From Calditrichia bacterium (GTDB lineage Bacteria > Calditrichota > Calditrichia > RBG-13-44-9 > J075), in assembly GCA_028284905.1 (NCBI GenBank), contig JANQQU010000043.1, positions 248,001 through 312,000 on the forward strand: a stretch of DNA of 64,000 nucleotides, read 5' to 3'. This document shows positions 62,947-64,000 of this stretch, in pieces (position 1 is the stretch's first letter; every line of letters starts with the position of its first letter). Below the pieces are notes generated by a model. It worked only from the letters and a program-made list of their open reading frames with translations. It had not been told where the DNA came from and did not search any database. Position numbers and translations under genes: made by a program.

Positions 62947-63558
62947 ATGCTTTATTCAGTTATTGAAAAATATCTCGGTGAGCGAATTAATGAATTCGAC
63001 CAAATCCCCGAAGAAAGAAAAGCGCAATTGGCGGAGCTCGCTGAATTTATTCGCCAGAATTCGCAAGAGGGAAATCCTGCAGAGTTAAATTTCATCTGCA
63101 CTCATAATTCCCGGCGCAGTCACCTTTCGCAAATTTGGGCACAAGTGTCCGCTTATCACTTTCGGGTGAATGTCAAAACGTATTCCGGTGGCACGGAAGC
63201 AACGGCATTTAACCCCCGCGCGGTTCGCGCAATCGAGAAATGTGGCTTTCGGGTAACAAAAACCGGCGATGAAAATAATCCCCTTTATTTACTGGATTTT
63301 GCTGAAGATCAGTCGCCTCTAAAATGTTTCTCAAAAGTCTATAGTCACCCTGCCAATCCCCAGAAAAACTATTGCGCAATTATGACCTGTTCGTCTGCCG
63401 ATGAAGCTTGCCCGGTAGTCTTCGGCGCATCAGAACGATTGCCGATTCGCTATGAAGATCCAAAAGCTTTCGACGATACGCCGCGCGAAGCGGAGATGTA
63501 TGACGAACGCTGTCGCCAGATTGCCCGGGAAATGGCTTTTGCCTTTTCTTTAGTGTGA
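62947..63558 (+). CDS. low-molecular-weight phosphatase/arsenate reductase-like protein
   Basis: 203 aa. The P-loop is FICTHNSRRSHLSQ, with Cys51 and the CX5RS pattern of low-molecular-weight tyrosine phosphatases and thioredoxin-linked ArsC. A 45-residue helical N-terminal extension precedes it. Further Cys residues (near 98, 127, 142, 147 and 153) include a MTCSSADEACP segment that could serve as redox shuttle, as in ArsC. GGAG precedes the ATG. Arsenate reduction or tyrosine-phosphate hydrolysis cannot be separated from sequence alone. Confidence 0.83.
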   Translation: MLYSVIEKYLGERINEFDQIPEERKAQLAELAEFIRQNSQEGNPAELNFICTHNSRRSHLSQIWAQVSAYHFRVNVKTYSGGTEATAFNPRAVRAIEKCGFRVTKTGDENNPLYLLDFAEDQSPLKCFSKVYSHPANPQKNYCAIMTCSSADEACPVVFGASERLPIRYEDPKAFDDTPREAEMYDERCRQIAREMAFAFSLV

Positions 63559-63705
63559 TATCCCCTCTTAACCAACTAAATTTTTTGCCTGAAGAATAAA
63601 AAATCTGAAAAAAAATTGCAGATCTGCAACCTTTGATTTATATTCGCGTTGAGAAGATGACTGGCGGTCATTTTATTTAAAAGGATTTAATGTAAAGGAA
63701 AGATT

Positions 63706-64000
63706 ATGGGAATTGCCGAACGCCGAGAAAGAGAAAAAGAGCAGCGGAGAAACATGATATTGGATGCCGCAGAAAAATTGTATTTTAGCAAAGGAGTGGA
63801 GGTGACGACCATGGACGATGTCGCTGCCGAAGCCGAGTTGAGTAAAGGCACGCTCTATCTTTACTTCAAAAATAAAGATGATATTAACTTTGGCATTAAT
63901 TTCCGCGGACTGGAAATCTTGAAATCACTTTTTGTCGAGGCGGTTAATTCGAAGGAATTTGGTGTCGAGAAGGTAAGAGCTATCGGGGAAGCATATTTTC
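63706..64000 (+). CDS. TetR-family regulator, 3' partial
   Basis: The start ATG at 63706 is preceded by AAAGGAAAG; 98 codons are visible before the right edge of the window. The N-terminus is a TetR helix-turn-helix: ILDAAEKLYFSKGVEVTTMD, then VAAEAELSKGTLYLYFKNKD. The ligand domain is mostly outside the window. It may control genes to the right or the acyl-CoA/Liv cluster, since TetR regulators of fatty-acid degradation are common; that is inference. Confidence 0.88.
   Translation, partial: MGIAERREREKEQRRNMILDAAEKLYFSKGVEVTTMDDVAAEAELSKGTLYLYFKNKDDINFGINFRGLEILKSLFVEAVNSKEFGVEKVRAIGEAYF

Noticed and set aside
1-64000. tRNA, rRNA, CRISPR, insertion sequence or prophage genes
   Set aside because: Searched by eye on both strands; no cloverleaf, spaced identical repeats, transposase or phage structural genes were recognised.

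Overview
This window looks like chromosomal DNA from a free-living, Gram-negative-type bacterium of the Fibrobacteres-Chlorobi-Bacteroidetes superphylum, most plausibly Calditrichota or a relative such as KSB1 or Ignavibacteria. The reasons are two large TonB-dependent receptors with carboxypeptidase-like N-terminal domains, a secreted protein with a type IX-style C-terminal sorting tail (NYPNPFNPSTSI), a giant sensor kinase with Reg_prop propellers, and a MoxR/DUF58/DUF4350/DUF4129/SpoIIM operon. The taxon is an inference; no rRNA or tRNA gene is present. I see no insertion sequence, prophage or CRISPR array.

Layout. 1-5.7 kb: an FtsX-type permease cut by the window edge, a VWA protein, a TetR repressor with an alpha/beta hydrolase (both carrying the same operator), and a thioredoxin-like protein. 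6-13.5 kb: a hybrid histidine kinase with about 14 propeller repeats, a queuosine-precursor transporter, a repeat lipoprotein, and a trypsin-like protease with a small neighbour resembling its own N-terminal domain. 13.2-18 kb: an operon of two secreted amidohydrolase-type proteins and a small membrane protein. 18.0-18.65 kb: an AhpD-like peroxidase gene with an in-frame TGA exactly at the resolving/active cysteine position, followed by a hairpin of bacterial SECIS type. It is most simply read as a selenoprotein and is the most striking item here. 18.9-25.3 kb: a TPR-CAP protein, an L,D-transpeptidase, a racemase/EamA exporter operon next to a divergent MocR regulator, and a metallophosphoesterase.

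25.4-39 kb reads as a phosphate-acquisition neighbourhood. It holds a secreted beta-helix protein, a TonB receptor, a PhoR-like kinase and a PhoB-like regulator with an 11-bp-phased direct repeat in its promoter, a family 2 glycosyltransferase, an NPP-type phosphodiesterase, a second TonB receptor and a class C acid phosphatase lipoprotein. 39-43.8 kb is an apparent signalling operon: nucleotide-transporter-like membrane protein with HEAT repeats, cyclic-nucleotide-binding-fold protein, histidine kinase, response regulator. 44-51 kb is a seven-gene operon centred on a MoxR AAA+ ATPase. 51.1-53.4 kb holds a cupin protein and a membrane-anchored MutS-like ATPase. 53.4-53.86 kb is a gene-free but strongly structured stretch ending in a perfect terminator, then gcvT. 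55.4-62.8 kb is a Liv-type ABC importer (two permeases, two ATPases, binding protein) interleaved with a long-chain acyl-CoA synthetase and followed by an SDR oxidoreductase, which suggests uptake and CoA activation of a carboxylate. The window closes with a low-molecular-weight phosphatase/ArsC-like protein and a TetR regulator cut by the right edge.
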